Shown: one piece after another, positions 26,401-33,795 of the stretch | How positions within the stretch are numbered: the first letter of the stretch is position 1 | How the letters are laid out: each line of letters opens with the position of its first letter | Origin: Agapetus fuscipes | Taxonomy: Eukaryota; Arthropoda; Insecta; Trichoptera; Glossosomatidae | Length of the DNA: 64,000 nt | Reading direction: 5' to 3' | Assembly: GCA_951799405.1 (NCBI GenBank) | Contig: OX637350.1 | Span: forward strand, 7,177,852 to 7,241,851 | Translations under genes and position numbers: made by a program | The notes under the pieces: generated by a model | What the model was told of the DNA's origin: nothing | The model's input: only the letters and a program-made list of their open reading frames with translations | Databases searched by the model: none

Positions 26401-27764
26401 TTTATACTGAGTGAAAGGGATCGTGTCTAGGTAGTTTTCATTTCTTATACCTACAGAGCTGAGTAAACTATAATCTATCATCTAAGCTTCAAAGATATGT
26501 TAACATTTATGGCTCATATTATACATGCATGTTCACAGACATGAACATGTAGGTGCGCGTCTACACATTCTGCATGTGTGCATAAAATTAATAAAACCGC
26601 ACATGAATATAAGCCTTGTAACTCCCGTCGCCTTTCCCTGAAACCGGGGTGGCCTTGGCAAATGTGAACCTATTTTTACACCACGGCCCTGTATAGGTAT
26701 TTTATTTTGGCTTTAAAGTAAACACTGAAATGGTAAATCATTTCTAAAAGCCCTCGGTAGGAATCGAACTCTAACCCTCGGCATGGAATCCAAGCATTCT
26801 TCCAACCGTAGATACTCGTATCGACCGTACTTTCATGATTGTAAATTGTATCAGATGTGTGAATGTTTGATGTTCCAGGTTAGAGGAGGCCCAGCAGTGC
26901 CCGATGAGGTGCAACAATGGCCGCTGCCGGTCTACCGCCATCGCTTGTTCAGGGAGAGATGGCTGCGGAGACAACAGTGATGAAAATGCCTGCTCAGTTT
27001 GTAGTGAGTAACAACTGCCTTACAGTTCAAATAAAACAGCCAACAATCTAATATGGAGCCAGGGAGCACATTCAGAAGCGGACCAAAGATCCACCTGTTT
27101 GCACGCTCATATTATATATGAGCGTGCCATTTTTTACGGTATGGGTGGTCAGCCTCATATCAACCTATAGTCGAGTAACAGCGTCATGCGTCAAAAAGTG
27201 ATATAAAATAAGAACGCTTTCTTTTTGACAATTTTCCTTGATGGTTGCATGAAAAATGATTAGGTATAACAAGACCTCGTTTGTATTAAGATATTTCTTT
27301 TGGCACACCAAATAGATGTTTCGCTCTCAAATTTATTTTATGTTGATCAATGATACCAACCCATCAGAAGTCTTTTTTTAATGTACTTATTATAAATTTC
27401 ATTTAATAATTATTATTCCTTGACTTATAGGTTGGTATGAGGCTGACCACCCATACTGTAAAAATGGTTCACTTTGCCAATGTCACCCCTGTTTCAGGGA
27501 AGGTCGGCAAAAGTTGTGGGGCTTATGTTCATTTGAGGTTTGGATTTTATTTGTAAGTACACATTCAGCATTTGTAAGCGCGAACTACACTTGTTGGTTT
27601 GTGGGCATGCATCTGAGAGCTTTAAATGAATATATCTTTGCAACTTAGATTATAGATTATAGATTATAGAAGCCTACAAAAATATCAAAATACATATACT
27701 ACGTTCTGTATGATAAACCACATTTCTATATATTTTTTCAGAATGTCCTGCAAGTCCTCAATGA
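2277..27764 (+). CDS. EB-module / LDL-receptor class A repeat secreted protein (3' part, seven exons)
   Basis: The model joins 2277-2408, 20322-21053, 22661-22848, 24599-24891, 26018-26143, 26879-27003 and 27742-27764 (TGA). Each junction has AG/GT borders and intron phases agree (1,1,0,2,2,1), giving about 539 codons. Order: EB-like Cys6 module, second EB-like module, Ser/Thr/Asn-rich spacer of about 200 residues, third EB-like module, four LDLa repeats with Ca-binding SDE motifs, and a short tail ending CPASPQ. No membrane segment is visible after the LDLa repeats, so a secreted product is inferred; the signal peptide would be in exons left of the window. The product is probably a Ca-dependent extracellular ligand-binding protein, but I do not recognise a named orthologue. 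The exon at 2277 needs one base from an earlier exon, so the gene is 5'-partial. Confidence 0.8.
3587..3803 (-). repeat. Family D tRNA-derived SINE
   Basis: Read on the minus strand it has a tRNA-like head with B box GGTTCGAATCCCGC, then a body with CTGGTTCAACAGATG, CTGGCCAGGCAAAATAGG and ATTGCATTCCT, ending in ACAAATCTATTTTTTT and an A-rich tail (the T run at 3580-3598). The same body recurs at 35278 and 54928. Confidence 0.75.
3822..4105 (-). repeat. Family B tRNA-derived SINE
   Basis: On the minus strand: A-box-like GTAGTCTAGTGGTTAA, B box GGTTCGATTCC, then CGGAGCACAAAAAT, TTTGCTCTTCG, ATTCATATGCC, TTGCAGAGGGCTCTTG and a 3' end AGCGCTCACCTAATAAATCA. This is the standard layout for the family in this window. 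Confidence 0.8.
6065..6325 (+). repeat. Family C tRNA-derived SINE (diverged)
   Basis: Head GATAGCGCAGTGGGTAGAACG is an A-box-like segment, and GGTTCTATACCC is a decayed B box. The body shares ATTTCCTATTTCAG, ACCGG.AA.TTTACT and AGCCTTCA with the better copy at 61264. Confidence 0.65.
6880..7372 (+). pseudogene. 3' end of a non-LTR retrotransposon (RT C-terminal remnant)
   Basis: The frame around 7082-7240 reads [20 protein letters not shown] and then [19 protein letters not shown]. This is the C-terminal Cys/His motif (CxCG...QT...ECP) typical of jockey/CR1-type reverse transcriptases, and the copy ends in an AAGAAGAAG tail near 7355. The 5' part is missing, so it is a truncated insertion. 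A frame change is likely upstream of 7022. Confidence 0.7.
7953..8200 (-). repeat. Family A repeat copy
   Basis: Minus-strand copy: the 3' end CTATAATCTATAAT lies at the left, CATGCTGCATGTG and CTTTCCCTGAAACC lie in the middle, and the 5' end (GGTCAACCTCATACC, TTAGTCGAGG) is at the right. Moderately diverged. Confidence 0.7.
8395..8720. other. Pyrimidine-biased stretch, possible LINE fragment
   Basis: Unusually C/T-rich for the region (CCTCTTCCTCTATCGTCGCC and nearby). The texture is like antisense LINE coding or 3' sequence, but I see no diagnostic motif. Confidence 0.25.
8895..9115 (-). pseudogene. LINE 3'-end fragment
   Basis: On the minus strand a frame reads [20 protein letters not shown] followed by [12 protein letters not shown], the Gly-Arg-Pro-rich RT tail motif common in insect LINEs. 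It ends in an A/AAG-rich tail, seen as TTCTTCTTCC at the left. Confidence 0.55.
9140..9268 (-). repeat. Family B SINE head fragment with internal duplication
   Basis: Minus-strand copy of the tRNA-like part (GTTCCGCTGAGAATC corresponds to the B-box/CGGAGC region). A 17-bp block, CATTAACTACTACGTAG, is duplicated in tandem between about 9218 and 9254. Confidence 0.55.
12113..12370 (-). repeat. Family A repeat copy
   Basis: Near-complete minus-strand copy ending (5' end of the repeat) at CCTATAAGTCAAGG, 12357-12370. Its 3' end at the left is expanded into ATAATAATAATCTAA repeats. Confidence 0.8.
12420..12970. other. GC/CpG-rich island inside the long intron
   Basis: This 550-bp stretch is much richer in G+C and CpG than the AT-rich intron around it and has no repeat landmarks I know. 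An open minus-strand frame crosses it (12418-12792), but its protein is low-complexity Ser/Arg-rich and unrecognised. It could be an alternative promoter, an enhancer or an undetected first exon. I assign no function. Confidence 0.3.
13304..13560 (-). repeat. Family A repeat copy
   Basis: Full-length minus-strand copy. The 3' tail reads as CTAATCTAATCTAATCTAAG at the left and the 5' end as CAACCTATAAGTCAAGG at 13544-13560. Confidence 0.85.
14412..16703 (+). mobile_element. Decayed DNA transposon with 8-bp target duplication
   Basis: The element spans 14420-16695 (2,276 bp). Its ends are perfect 12-bp inverted repeats, TAAGGTGGATCG at 14420 and CGATCCACCTTA ending at 16695. It is flanked by an exact 8-bp direct repeat ATATGTAT (14412-14419 and 16696-16703). 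An 8-bp duplication fits the hAT, P or Merlin groups. The internal coding remnant is transposase-like but broken. The exact superfamily is not settled from the sequence alone. Confidence 0.85.
14819..16336 (+). pseudogene. Degenerate transposase-like gene in the DNA transposon
   Basis: Coding remnants in order: [14 protein letters not shown] (about 14981-15022), [13 protein letters not shown] (about 15058-15096), DGRKNKT (from 15159), [24 protein letters not shown] (about 15438-15480), [18 protein letters not shown], and near the end a separate-frame block [18 protein letters not shown] then RRDEFIKR (about 16218-16300). Damage includes at least one frameshift between 14981 and 15058, an in-frame TAA at 15138-15140, and a loss of frame after 15737. 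From memory, the DGRK.KT / VNT.G / LHANELP pattern belongs to a widespread group of invertebrate transposon-like proteins with no settled name. The Asp residues could be RNase H-fold catalytic positions, which is inference. Confidence 0.65.
17505..17795 (-). repeat. Family B tRNA-derived SINE
   Basis: Minus strand: TGGGTTAGATTCCCAGCG (B box region), GGAGCACAAAAAA, TTTGCTCTTCGGTGGG, ATTCATAAAACC, GACCGGTCACC, CTGGGTCTTGCTTGAG and the 3' end near GGTGGTACACAC. Diverged in the A-box part. Confidence 0.75.
17970..18110. repeat. Short dispersed repeat (two copies)
   Basis: TATTCACAAATCTTACTAACAC and the following CCCTAAGG, TTTTTACTCATG and GTGTCTAAAT blocks recur at 19365-19490 (ATTCACCAATCCTACTAACA, CCCTTAGG, TTTTATTCATGCGTG). 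No inverted ends were identified. Confidence 0.35.
19490..19634 (+). repeat. Family C SINE, 3' part
   Basis: Shares a long near-identical block with 61455-61600: CTGAAGTGGTTGGCGTAAGG, CCGGCCCCCTTACCTG, GCGACCCC.TCGGGGATAAC, GTTACACTATATGTGTAGC, ending GTTGCGTTGCGTTAC. The tRNA-like head is absent, so this is a 5'-truncated copy. Confidence 0.75.
20322..21053 (+). CDS. EB/LDLa gene, exon with EB-like module 2 and Ser/Thr spacer
   Basis: Acceptor TTGTATTCCAG, donor GTGAGT at 21054. The first 50 residues carry six cysteines ([27 protein letters not shown]). The remaining roughly 190 residues are hydrophilic, rich in Ser, Thr, Asn and Pro (for example [19 protein letters not shown]), and probably form a disordered, O-glycosylated linker. 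The open frame continues left to 20189, but 20189-20321 is intron. Confidence 0.85.
21335..21520 (+). repeat. Family A repeat copy (degraded, 5' shortened)
   Basis: Recognised by TTCACTTTGCCAATAAGAG, GTTGCAGGGCTTATATTCAT, ACATGCGGCATGTGTAAGCG, TTGTGGGCAAGCATTTAATA and CCTTTGCAACTT. It carries an internal deletion between the first two blocks. Confidence 0.65.
21655..21705 (+). repeat. LINE 3'-end fragment
   Basis: CAGTGCCCTTGGAGTGACTA and CATCACGAAACGGCGCTATA match the minus strand of 44145-44195 (GCGCCCTTGGAGTGACTAC, CATCATGAAACGACGCTTTA), the 3' end of the same LINE. Confidence 0.5.
21994..22112 (+). pseudogene. 5S rRNA-like sequence (head of a composite SINE)
   Basis: 119 bp that align end to end with an insect 5S rRNA as I remember it: TCAACG.CG.TACCATGTTGA at the start, then CACCGGTTC, GATCACCGAAGTTAAGCAAC (box A region), GTACTTGGATGGGTTACCGC (box C region) and TGTCGTTGGCAT at the end. 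There is no T-run terminator after it; instead it runs six bases later into a tRNA-like family B SINE. It is therefore more likely a retroposed 5S unit than a working 5S gene. Confidence 0.8.
22113..22415 (+). repeat. Family B tRNA-derived SINE, fused to a 5S head
   Basis: GGTCCGTATTCCAGTGGCAA is the A-box region and GGATTCGGATCCC a near B box. Then come CGGCGGAGCACAAAAAT, GTGCTCTTCGCTGAG, ATTCATAAACCTTTACC, ACTGGGTCTTGCTTGAG, TCGCAGAGGGCTCTTGAGG, GCGCTCACCAAATAAATCA and an ATTATT tail. The 5S-like sequence directly upstream is not present at the other family B copies here. Confidence 0.8.
22661..22848 (+). CDS. EB/LDLa gene, exon with EB-like module 3 and first Cys of LDLa 1
   Basis: Acceptor GATCCCCAG, donor GTAAGA at 22849; starts with two bases of a split codon, ends in phase 0. 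Encodes [17 protein letters not shown] and then a cysteine-rich EB-like module ([18 protein letters not shown]), ending GCLPGTFQ. The last Cys starts LDLa repeat 1, so an intron splits that repeat. Strongly GC-rich; other frames are open here but are shadows. Confidence 0.85.
22966..23208. mobile_element. PIF/Harbinger-type MITE
   Basis: The element spans 22969-23205 (237 bp) with inverted ends GGGCCTGTTGCACCAA at the left and TTGGTGCAACAGGCCC at the right. It is flanked by the trinucleotide TAA at 22966-22968 and 23206-23208. A 3-bp TWA duplication with GGGCC ends is the Harbinger signature. No coding capacity. Confidence 0.85.
23209..24598 (+). other. Intron sequence without recognised features
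   Basis: AT-rich intron between the exon ending at 22848 and the acceptor TGTTTCAG at 24591-24598. Nothing beyond short open frames by chance. Confidence 0.5.
24599..24891 (+). CDS. EB/LDLa gene, exon with LDLa 1 and the expanded LDLa 2
   Basis: Acceptor TGTTTCAG, donor GTAAGA at 24892. LDLa 1 continues as [20 protein letters not shown] then LDGSDEEC, with the full Ca-binding DGSDE. LDLa 2 is CPGGALRC, then about 27 extra residues ([20 protein letters not shown] and onward), then [14 protein letters not shown] and PGGEDERNC. Normal spacing between the second and third Cys of an LDLa repeat is only five or six residues. The extra piece is Arg/Pro/Thr-rich. Confidence 0.85.
25680..25921 (+). 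repeat. Family A repeat copy
   Basis: Full-length plus-strand copy from CCTTGACTTATAGGTTGGTA to the tail TTAGATTAGATTAG, lying in the intron just before the next exon. Confidence 0.85.
26018..26143 (+). CDS. EB/LDLa gene, exon with LDLa 3
   Basis: Acceptor TCTTTTCCAG, donor GTAAGC at 26144, phase 2 at both ends, so the exon is a symmetrical cassette. Encodes [37 protein letters not shown]: six cysteines and the SDE motif, though the usual D/N in the loop before the fifth Cys is replaced by IIS. Confidence 0.85.
26465..26692 (-). repeat. Family A repeat copy (5' end missing)
   Basis: Minus-strand copy: CTATAATCTATCATCTAAGC at the left (tail), ACATTCTGCATGTG, CCTTTCCCTGAAACCGGGG and TTGGCAAATGTGAACC. 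It breaks off at ACCACGGCCC, before the expected GGTCAGCCTCAT. Confidence 0.7.
26879..27003 (+). CDS. EB/LDLa gene, exon with LDLa 4
   Basis: Acceptor GATGTTCCAG, donor GTGAGT at 27004. Encodes [38 protein letters not shown] and SVC. Compact repeat with a normal Ca-binding DNSDE. It ends with one base of a split codon, matched by AA at the next exon. Confidence 0.85.
27125..27176 (-). repeat. Family A fragment (5' end only)
   Basis: TTACGGTATGGGTGGTCAGC and CTCATATCAACCTATAGTCG correspond to the first 50 bases of the repeat, minus strand. Confidence 0.6.
27419..27669 (+). repeat. Family A repeat copy (best preserved)
   Basis: Best full-length copy here: CCTTGACTTATAGGTTGGTA to a tail of three GATTATA units ending at 27669. 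Useful as the reference copy: about 251 bp, no inverted ends, and a tandem 7-bp tail as in LINE-mobilised SINEs. GGTTCACTTTGCC about 38 bases after TAGGTTGG might be a decayed Pol III B/A box pair. Confidence 0.85.
27742..27764 (+). CDS. EB/LDLa gene, last coding exon
   Basis: Acceptor TATTTTTTCAG then AATGTCCTGCAAGTCCTCAA and TGA. With the A left over from 27003 it encodes KCPASPQ and the stop at 27762-27764. Very short, but the phase and the strong pyrimidine tract support it. Confidence 0.75.
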
Positions 27765-28105
27765 TCACCCGTCAGAATTTAAACAACAATTCATCATCAG
27801 CTAAGGATTTTATTTATGTACCTAATTTATATTAAATTAACACTGACTAAAAACAAATAATTAAGTATTACGAAATATAATCTCAAACGGATATTCATAA
27901 GTACCTTTATAATTATGTTGTCCACAAATGAAATGTGATAGGATTATTTTGAACAATAATAATAATAATTCCCGAAAAGACTAATTTTGAAAACAAAAGA
28001 AAATACGTAAGGTGCAAAATTTCAAAAAAGCTTTTTCAGCTTTTTTTTCAAATTATTTTCTTTATTTTTCATTTATGCAAACTGTATTCAAAATTGCCAT
28101 TCTAC

Positions 28106-28111
28106 AATAAA
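28106..28111 (+). terminator. Candidate polyadenylation signal of the EB/LDLa gene
   Basis: AATAAA about 340 bp after the stop codon. It is the first canonical signal downstream; others lie further on in this AT-rich stretch, so the choice is tentative. Confidence 0.4.
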
Positions 28112-29820
28112 CCGTTAAAAAATATAAAAAATACAGTATTGTAAAATTGTTTTCAGAAAACTTTTTTCTTTCATAATAAGCTTTACAATAAGTAGTAGAT
28201 ACATAAGTTTGTAAATAATTTATAATTAACAAAATTAAATTAAGACAGTATTTATTTTAGATTATTTATTGAGTTTATTTAAAAATAATAAATAGTACAA
28301 TTAAAGTAGTATTACATAGTTTTGTGATTGTATAAATAGAAAAAAACGTGTAAAAATATAATCCATAAATTAAAAAGATAAACCCATTTCTGAAGAAAAT
28401 TTTGTTTCAATTTACCTTAACAAATCACATTTAAGAAAAAGCGTAAGTTTATTTATTTTAATAATAACTATTTCTGGATAAGAGTATGAAACCTAAATAT
28501 ACTTTGTTTTGGTTTTATTTATTTATTTTATTGACGCTTCGTCAAAAAAATTTCGTCGATAATATATTTTTCTTATTTAAAAATTCAGAATACAAAAAAT
28601 ACTATATTTTACATTCTTGGTAACTACTTAAGTACTTCAATTTTATCCTATATACCTAAGGTGCGTTTTGTCACAGAAAATCGAAGAAAACTCAAGCTAC
28701 ACTTTCTAGTAAACGTTTTAGTTTCCATATATTATTACTAAAACGCTATGAGTGAGTTTGAACGCAAAAAATCATACTTGGGTATCAAACATCTAATTTG
28801 GGGATTTACTTCGTCAGGAGTTGGGTTAAACTTATAATGGAAGAAATCAAATAAAAGAAGTACTTGAGAACGCAGACACGCCGTCTTATTTTTTTTACAG
28901 TTTTAACCAAGTGAACTTTTTGTTAAACAATTTCTGGACGCCATTTTAAACAGAAGTGACACGTCGTAGAAGCAAAAGCTTACCAATTGAATGATTTACG
29001 ATGAATCCATACAAATTCGATCAAATTAAATTTAATTTACTGCATACAATTATAATAAGTACACAGTTTAAAAAATAACGTGTATTAGACGAACTCAGTC
29101 AGACCTCGGAGTTCATCCTCAGTCATCGTGCAGAGAGGGTGTCTCATGAAGACGTTAGCTACGTCGCTAATGAAACGTTGAGAATAATGTAAGATATCAG
29201 GCTGACCTGATGATGACTGACTAAGTCGAAAACGTTTGTATGATATATATTTTTTTTTTAATATATTATATGTGTGAATTAAAGAACAGTGTTTGAATAA
29301 CAGAAAAGTTTTTTTGAAAAACAAACCAATAAACATAAATTTTCACAGTGTTAATACACAAACCATAAAAAATATCTCAAAACGGGTTGTCTAATATCCG
29401 ATTAATCAATTTTAACTGTGTAGTTATTATTATTATAAATTCGTCAAAATACCGTTATTCCAACCTAAACTAAATTAATTATTCTTTTTTTCAATAGATT
29501 TGTCCCTAACAGACCTCAATTACGTTGATGTTTCTTCCCAAGTTTGATATTTTATTCAGATATGTGGTTCTAGATAAAAAAAAAAACCAAAGCATTGTAG
29601 AAGCACAAAACCCCTTTTTGTGCGGAAGTATCGAAGAAACAAAATTGTAATAAAAAGAAGAAAAATACATGTAAAGGTCCATTTCTACGAATATCAAAAT
29701 GTTTAATCAATCTACAGAAGGGTGGAACTGTATGGTTAGTTTCAGCAATCTAGGCGTCATCCTCAATGACACCAAAACGACTTTTTTGCCTGTATAAAGT
29801 ATAGTCATTATATTTGTGCT
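28112..29820. other. AT-rich intergenic stretch
   Basis: Very AT-rich, with no exon or repeat landmark I can support. The block CCTGATGATGACTGACTAAG near 29210 followed by TCGAAAACG looks like a dispersed repeat end but could not be placed. Confidence 0.4.
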
Positions 29821-29824
29821 TTCG

Positions 29825-30110
29825 GTATACCCTGGAAACGAAAGGCCTCTCTCAGAATGGCGCCAACAGACAGATAATATCCCGGAGAGCCATCGAAAGG
29901 AGGATGCTGATAGTGATAGTCAACCTCCGGGATGACTTCCCAATGAAGAGATTCGCAGACACACTGAGCTCACCGATATCCTGAAGAGGCGCCAGATAGG
30001 TCACAGGGATAGCTGAACATATCGGTAGATAGAAAGGGAGAAAATTAGAAGGAAGCTTTATTCAAGGAGTGGACAGAAGCTGCCCGGAATTTTAACAGTC
30101 ACAACAGCCT
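29825..30110 (+). pseudogene. LINE reverse transcriptase C-terminal fragment
   Basis: Across two or more frames it reads like the insect RT tail: RQIISRRAIERRML, then NEEIRRHTELTDILKR. This matches the well-known NEEIRRRT..TDI motif. Frameshifted and truncated at both ends. Confidence 0.6.
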
Positions 30111-30138
30111 CAGTTTTTTAATACAATTATTCACCTAA

Positions 30139-30222
30139 ATGTTCATGTCTGTGGGCATGTATGTAATATGAGCTTTAAATGTTAATATATCTTTGAAGCT
30201 TAGCCGATAGATTATAGTTTAC
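30139..30222 (+). repeat. Family A fragment (3' end)
   Basis: TCATGTCTGTGGGCATGTAT, GTAATATGAGCTTTAAATGT, ATATCTTTGAAGCTTAGC and GATAGATTATAG match the last third of the repeat. Confidence 0.65.
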
Positions 30223-30274
30223 TCCGCTCTGTAGGTATAAAAATCGTCTCAAATCTGACTTTTTTATAAGTAGT

Positions 30275-30500
30275 CTAGACATAGTCGGTTAATCTAGGAT
30301 CTAGATTTGTACTCGTTATCAGAATGTAGCGGATTCGATTCCCGGCGGAGAACGAAAAAAAATGCATTTCTCTAGGAACAAAATTCATCTACCTTCCAGA
30401 AGATGAGTCCATCCAGCTTTAGAGCAACTGAGTCAGACACTTAGCAGCGACGAAGAAAACCTCCATAGGGTTCTTGAGGTGCAGTTGCGCACGAGATCAG
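30275..30500 (+). repeat. Family B SINE (diverged)
   Basis: AGTCTAGACATAGTCGGTTA (A-box region) and GCGGATTCGATTCCCGGCGG (B box), then GGAGAACGAAAAAAAATGC, AGTCCATCCAGC and AGCAACTGAGTC. The 3' part is weakly matched. Confidence 0.6.
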
Positions 30501-30690
30501 CTGAAGAGGTAACGTTCCTCTGGTGGTGAAACTACAGAAGAGATTTACAGTCTCGTAGCTACTCGTGTGTAGATGGATGCTATTGTGTAACGCTTCTCTT
30601 CAGAAAGATAAGTTCTACAGAATGTTTAAAAACTATAAAGAAAAGAAAATCCATAAAAAACAGCTCATCAACAATTGAATTTATGTAATC

Positions 30691-30928
30691 ATTCGGGGCT
30701 ATTCTTAGACATTTTAGTCGCCCGTTGAGCCCACGCTTTGACAAACTTATAATGCATTTGTATGAAGACCTGTCAATCCAAGATGGCCGCAAATGAACAG
30801 CTGATTATTCTTCAAACAAATATTACTAAAATTTTGTAGGTGGCTATGAAACTTTCAGCAAAGGCATCATTAGCTTGTCAAAGCGTGGGCTCAACGGGCG
30901 ACTAAAATGTCTAAGAATAGCCCCGATT
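30691..30928. mobile_element. MITE with 51-bp perfect inverted repeats
   Basis: The element spans 30694-30925 (232 bp). The first 51 bases, starting CGGGGCTATTCTTAGACATT and running through GCCCACGCTTTGACAA, are repeated exactly in inverse at 30875-30925. ATT flanks both sides (30691-30693, 30926-30928). A diverged copy interrupted by a SINE lies at 61143-61699. Confidence 0.85.
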
Positions 30929-30944
30929 GTTGATAATTTATTTG

Positions 30945-31265
30945 GTGAGCGCTGTTATGTGTGTACCACAGCTCAAGAGGACCTCTGCGAGCTTGGTCAT
31001 CGCTGTAGAAAGCGCCAATTCTCAAACAAGACCTAGTTGCTGTAAAGTTGAATGGAACTTTGGTGACCGGTCTTTGGTGGCCGGTCTTTGGTGGCCGGTC
31101 TTTGGTGGCCGGTCTTTGGTGGCCGGTCTTTGGTGGCCGGTCTTTGGTAAAGGTATATGAATTTTTCACCCAGTGAAGAGCATATGTGAAAATGATACAT
31201 TTTTTGTGCTCCGCCAGAATTCGAACCTACAACCTTCCATAAGTCCGTAGTCTAGTGGCTAACAC
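30945..31265 (-). repeat. Family B SINE with minisatellite and flipped A-box segment
   Basis: Minus-strand body: GGAGCACAAAAAATG, ATTCATATACC, GCGCTTTCTACAGCGATGAC, GCAGAGGTCCTCTTGAGC and the 3' end GCGCTCACCAAATAAATTAT. A 14-bp unit is expanded inside it (31069-31148). The segment GTCCGTAGTCTAGTGGCTAA at 31237-31256 reads in the opposite direction from the rest of the SINE. Confidence 0.75.
31069..31148. repeat. 14-bp tandem repeat
   Basis: Five perfect copies of GGTCTTTGGTGGCC (31069-31138) plus a 10-base partial copy. The unit comes from the GACCGGTCTTTGGTAAAGG part of the family B SINE in which it sits, so it is a local amplification. Confidence 0.9.
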
Positions 31266-31269
31266 TTAT

Positions 31270-32700
31270 GACTCGTAGGAAGTCGGACCGGTCGAATGCG
31301 AGTATTTCACAGATTTTCCTTAAACGAGATGTACCTACGTGTGTACATACTCCTAGGTATACGGTAATCTCCACGCAGCATTGTTGGTACGGCCATTATC
31401 AAATTTTAGCATTATACTCAATTTAATCAAGAATAATATAAATATAAAGTGACTAGTTCCATACAAGTACTCTAGCTAAGGAAACGAATGACCAAGCACA
31501 AAAATATACCGCGCAGGAATAAAAAATCCAAGGTCAGGCCTTGAGCTTGACCCTCTCTATTGTATCACAGTCCCCCAATGTTTCATACAAAATCTTGTTC
31601 TCAGTATTTAGCAACAGAATATAAGAGTTTTTTATAATCCTAATTAAACTACACTCAAAAGCATCTCAAGATCGTGTGCAATCCGAAATAAAAATTCAAA
31701 TGCCTTCAATTGAGTCGGCACAATTACATCAGGGGAAAATATGACGTCACCCGAATATTTCTTTATCAGTTGCTATGGAATCACCTAGAACCGAATCGTA
31801 ACTTTAAAAAAATGAAAATTGGAACTCTGTTCCTACTATATTTTCAAAATCCTGCAAATAATGAAAAATTACAAAAAATACTGAATGAAAATATTATCCA
31901 TCTAAATTCTAAATCCACAGTTTCAACCAATTCATTGGATTAAATTACCCTATCATAAAAATATATATAAACCAACAGAATCCTCAAAGTGTTTTCAACT
32001 CTCTGTGCCAGCAAAAAAATCCGTTTATTTTTAAATCAACTTGCAAAAAATACATATTTCAAGTAGTCATAAGTCCAAACTATGCACATGCAAAAATTGT
32101 ACTAACTACTTCTCTGATACGGATATGCTCCCACTTGACTCATGATCATGTCACTCATCAAATAAATCTGCTCATGTTATTTGCTATACGTCAGTACCTA
32201 CTAGTGCTGATTCAGTACAGCAACGAATTTCTCGCCGTGAGTTTAGTGAATGATTGCAGATATATACTTTCTTCTGGGTGGGATCGTAGCGCCATAATAA
32301 AATGAAAAGTTAGTTTATAAAGTTTACCTAAACATTTGTACAGCGTGCATTTGTTCCGGGTGGACTAATGCAAATACAATCAGCATTAAAATAAATAACA
32401 TTCGAAAAGGTATACAATTTGTCCGTCCGATAAAACATGTAAATTGCGACCAAGCGCACAGCTACACAAATATTTAAGTAAATTTTTATAAACTGATTTC
32501 TTGTTTGCCATACATCCGCTGCCTACATATTTTATATGTAGCTCATAATGCTAAAGATAACAACGTATTTGTGAACTATACCTATACATCATGTAAATAG
32601 TTCAAATAATGGAGGAGATAAAAAATACATAGAGCAATTTATTTCGTACTAAAACTGTTGTTAAATTTCAAACTTGATTTTAATGTAAATTGCCTTTGAA
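31270..32700. other. AT-rich intergenic stretch
   Basis: No repeat landmark or exon seen. Confidence 0.4.
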
Positions 32701-32859
32701 TAGGAAACTAAACTCCCCCTCGCAGGCTGCGCGGGGGATGTGCGACGTAGAAGGACAGGGCGCAGGCGCCTTGAACGGCAACTGGAACCTGAAACATCTG
32801 TCACAAGAAATACAACAAGACAGCTTCACGTAGCTTCCAAATAAAAACAACAAACGATG

Positions 32860-33123
32860 CTCAATGAAATGTTTGTTTAAAATATATAATAAGCGCAGCT
32901 TGTTTAGCGATTCATTAGTGCTAAGGAGCTACGCGTGGTTTGTGTGGAGAGTGAAAAGTCAGTGTTGCGCTAGCGTCGGTCGGACGAGCTGCTGTGTAGA
33001 AATAGCCGCAAGGAAAAACTTCGTTATTTTAGTCACAGGTGTAGCTTGGGTGAAGGAACTCGCGGACGCGATGTTTTTGTTTCGATTATTTGTGCCGGCA
33101 ATTAGCGTGGGGTTGTTTATCAG
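32860..33123 (+). other. Candidate 5' UTR and first coding exon of an unidentified gene
   Basis: This stretch is CpG-richer than its surroundings. An ATG at 33071 preceded by GCGGACGCG opens MFLFRLFVPAISVGLFI, a hydrophobic signal-peptide or anchor-like sequence, and stops at a good donor CAG/GTAGGG (33123/33124). Upstream lies TCAGTG (about 32958), an arthropod initiator-like site. If real it is a first exon ending in phase 2 and could be an alternative start of the DUF229 gene 12.7 kb downstream, but nothing visible proves the link. Confidence 0.3.
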
Positions 33124-33795
33124 GTAGGGGAGACGCCAGACAAACAACAAGGAAGCGGTGTACACAAAGCATATCCATGAAGGAATATCAGGGGTGCCAG
33201 TAAGGACTTCTCAGTTGATGGTAATTATACAATATGTTCAATATTTTTAATCAAAAACAGTTAAATCATTTCCTGTCATACTGTCGTACATTTTATATCC
33301 ATTTCTTATTTTCAATAGAATTGGTGGACTTTTAGGACCATAAAAAAATAACACATGGGAACCTTTGTTGAAATTTTTTGAACACTTTTGTAGAGTTTCC
33401 AAATTTTACAAAGCTAAATTTTTCTTGGGTCTTTTCTGAAAGTACGAAGCAAACACCTACAATGCTATCATTCCATATCTGTATCATTTGGTTTGTGGAA
33501 TTCATAAAATTTACATGCTTACCTACTTAGCAGTGTAATGGTAATTTTTAACTGCATTTTTTGAACTGTTGTGTACACAAAAGTGAACTAATAAAGTAAA
33601 CAATCTGCAGATGAATATTATTCACTTTAGATAAAAATTCAGGTTATTCTGTATGCTTTTAACTAATCTTTACTTCAAATATACTTTTTCGAACATGGAT
33701 TAAAAATAATATGTAGAAAGATTTATCCAAAATATGATACTGAGACATGTTTCGTTTTGCTGTTTCATCAGTAAATAAAAAATAGTTATTAATAA

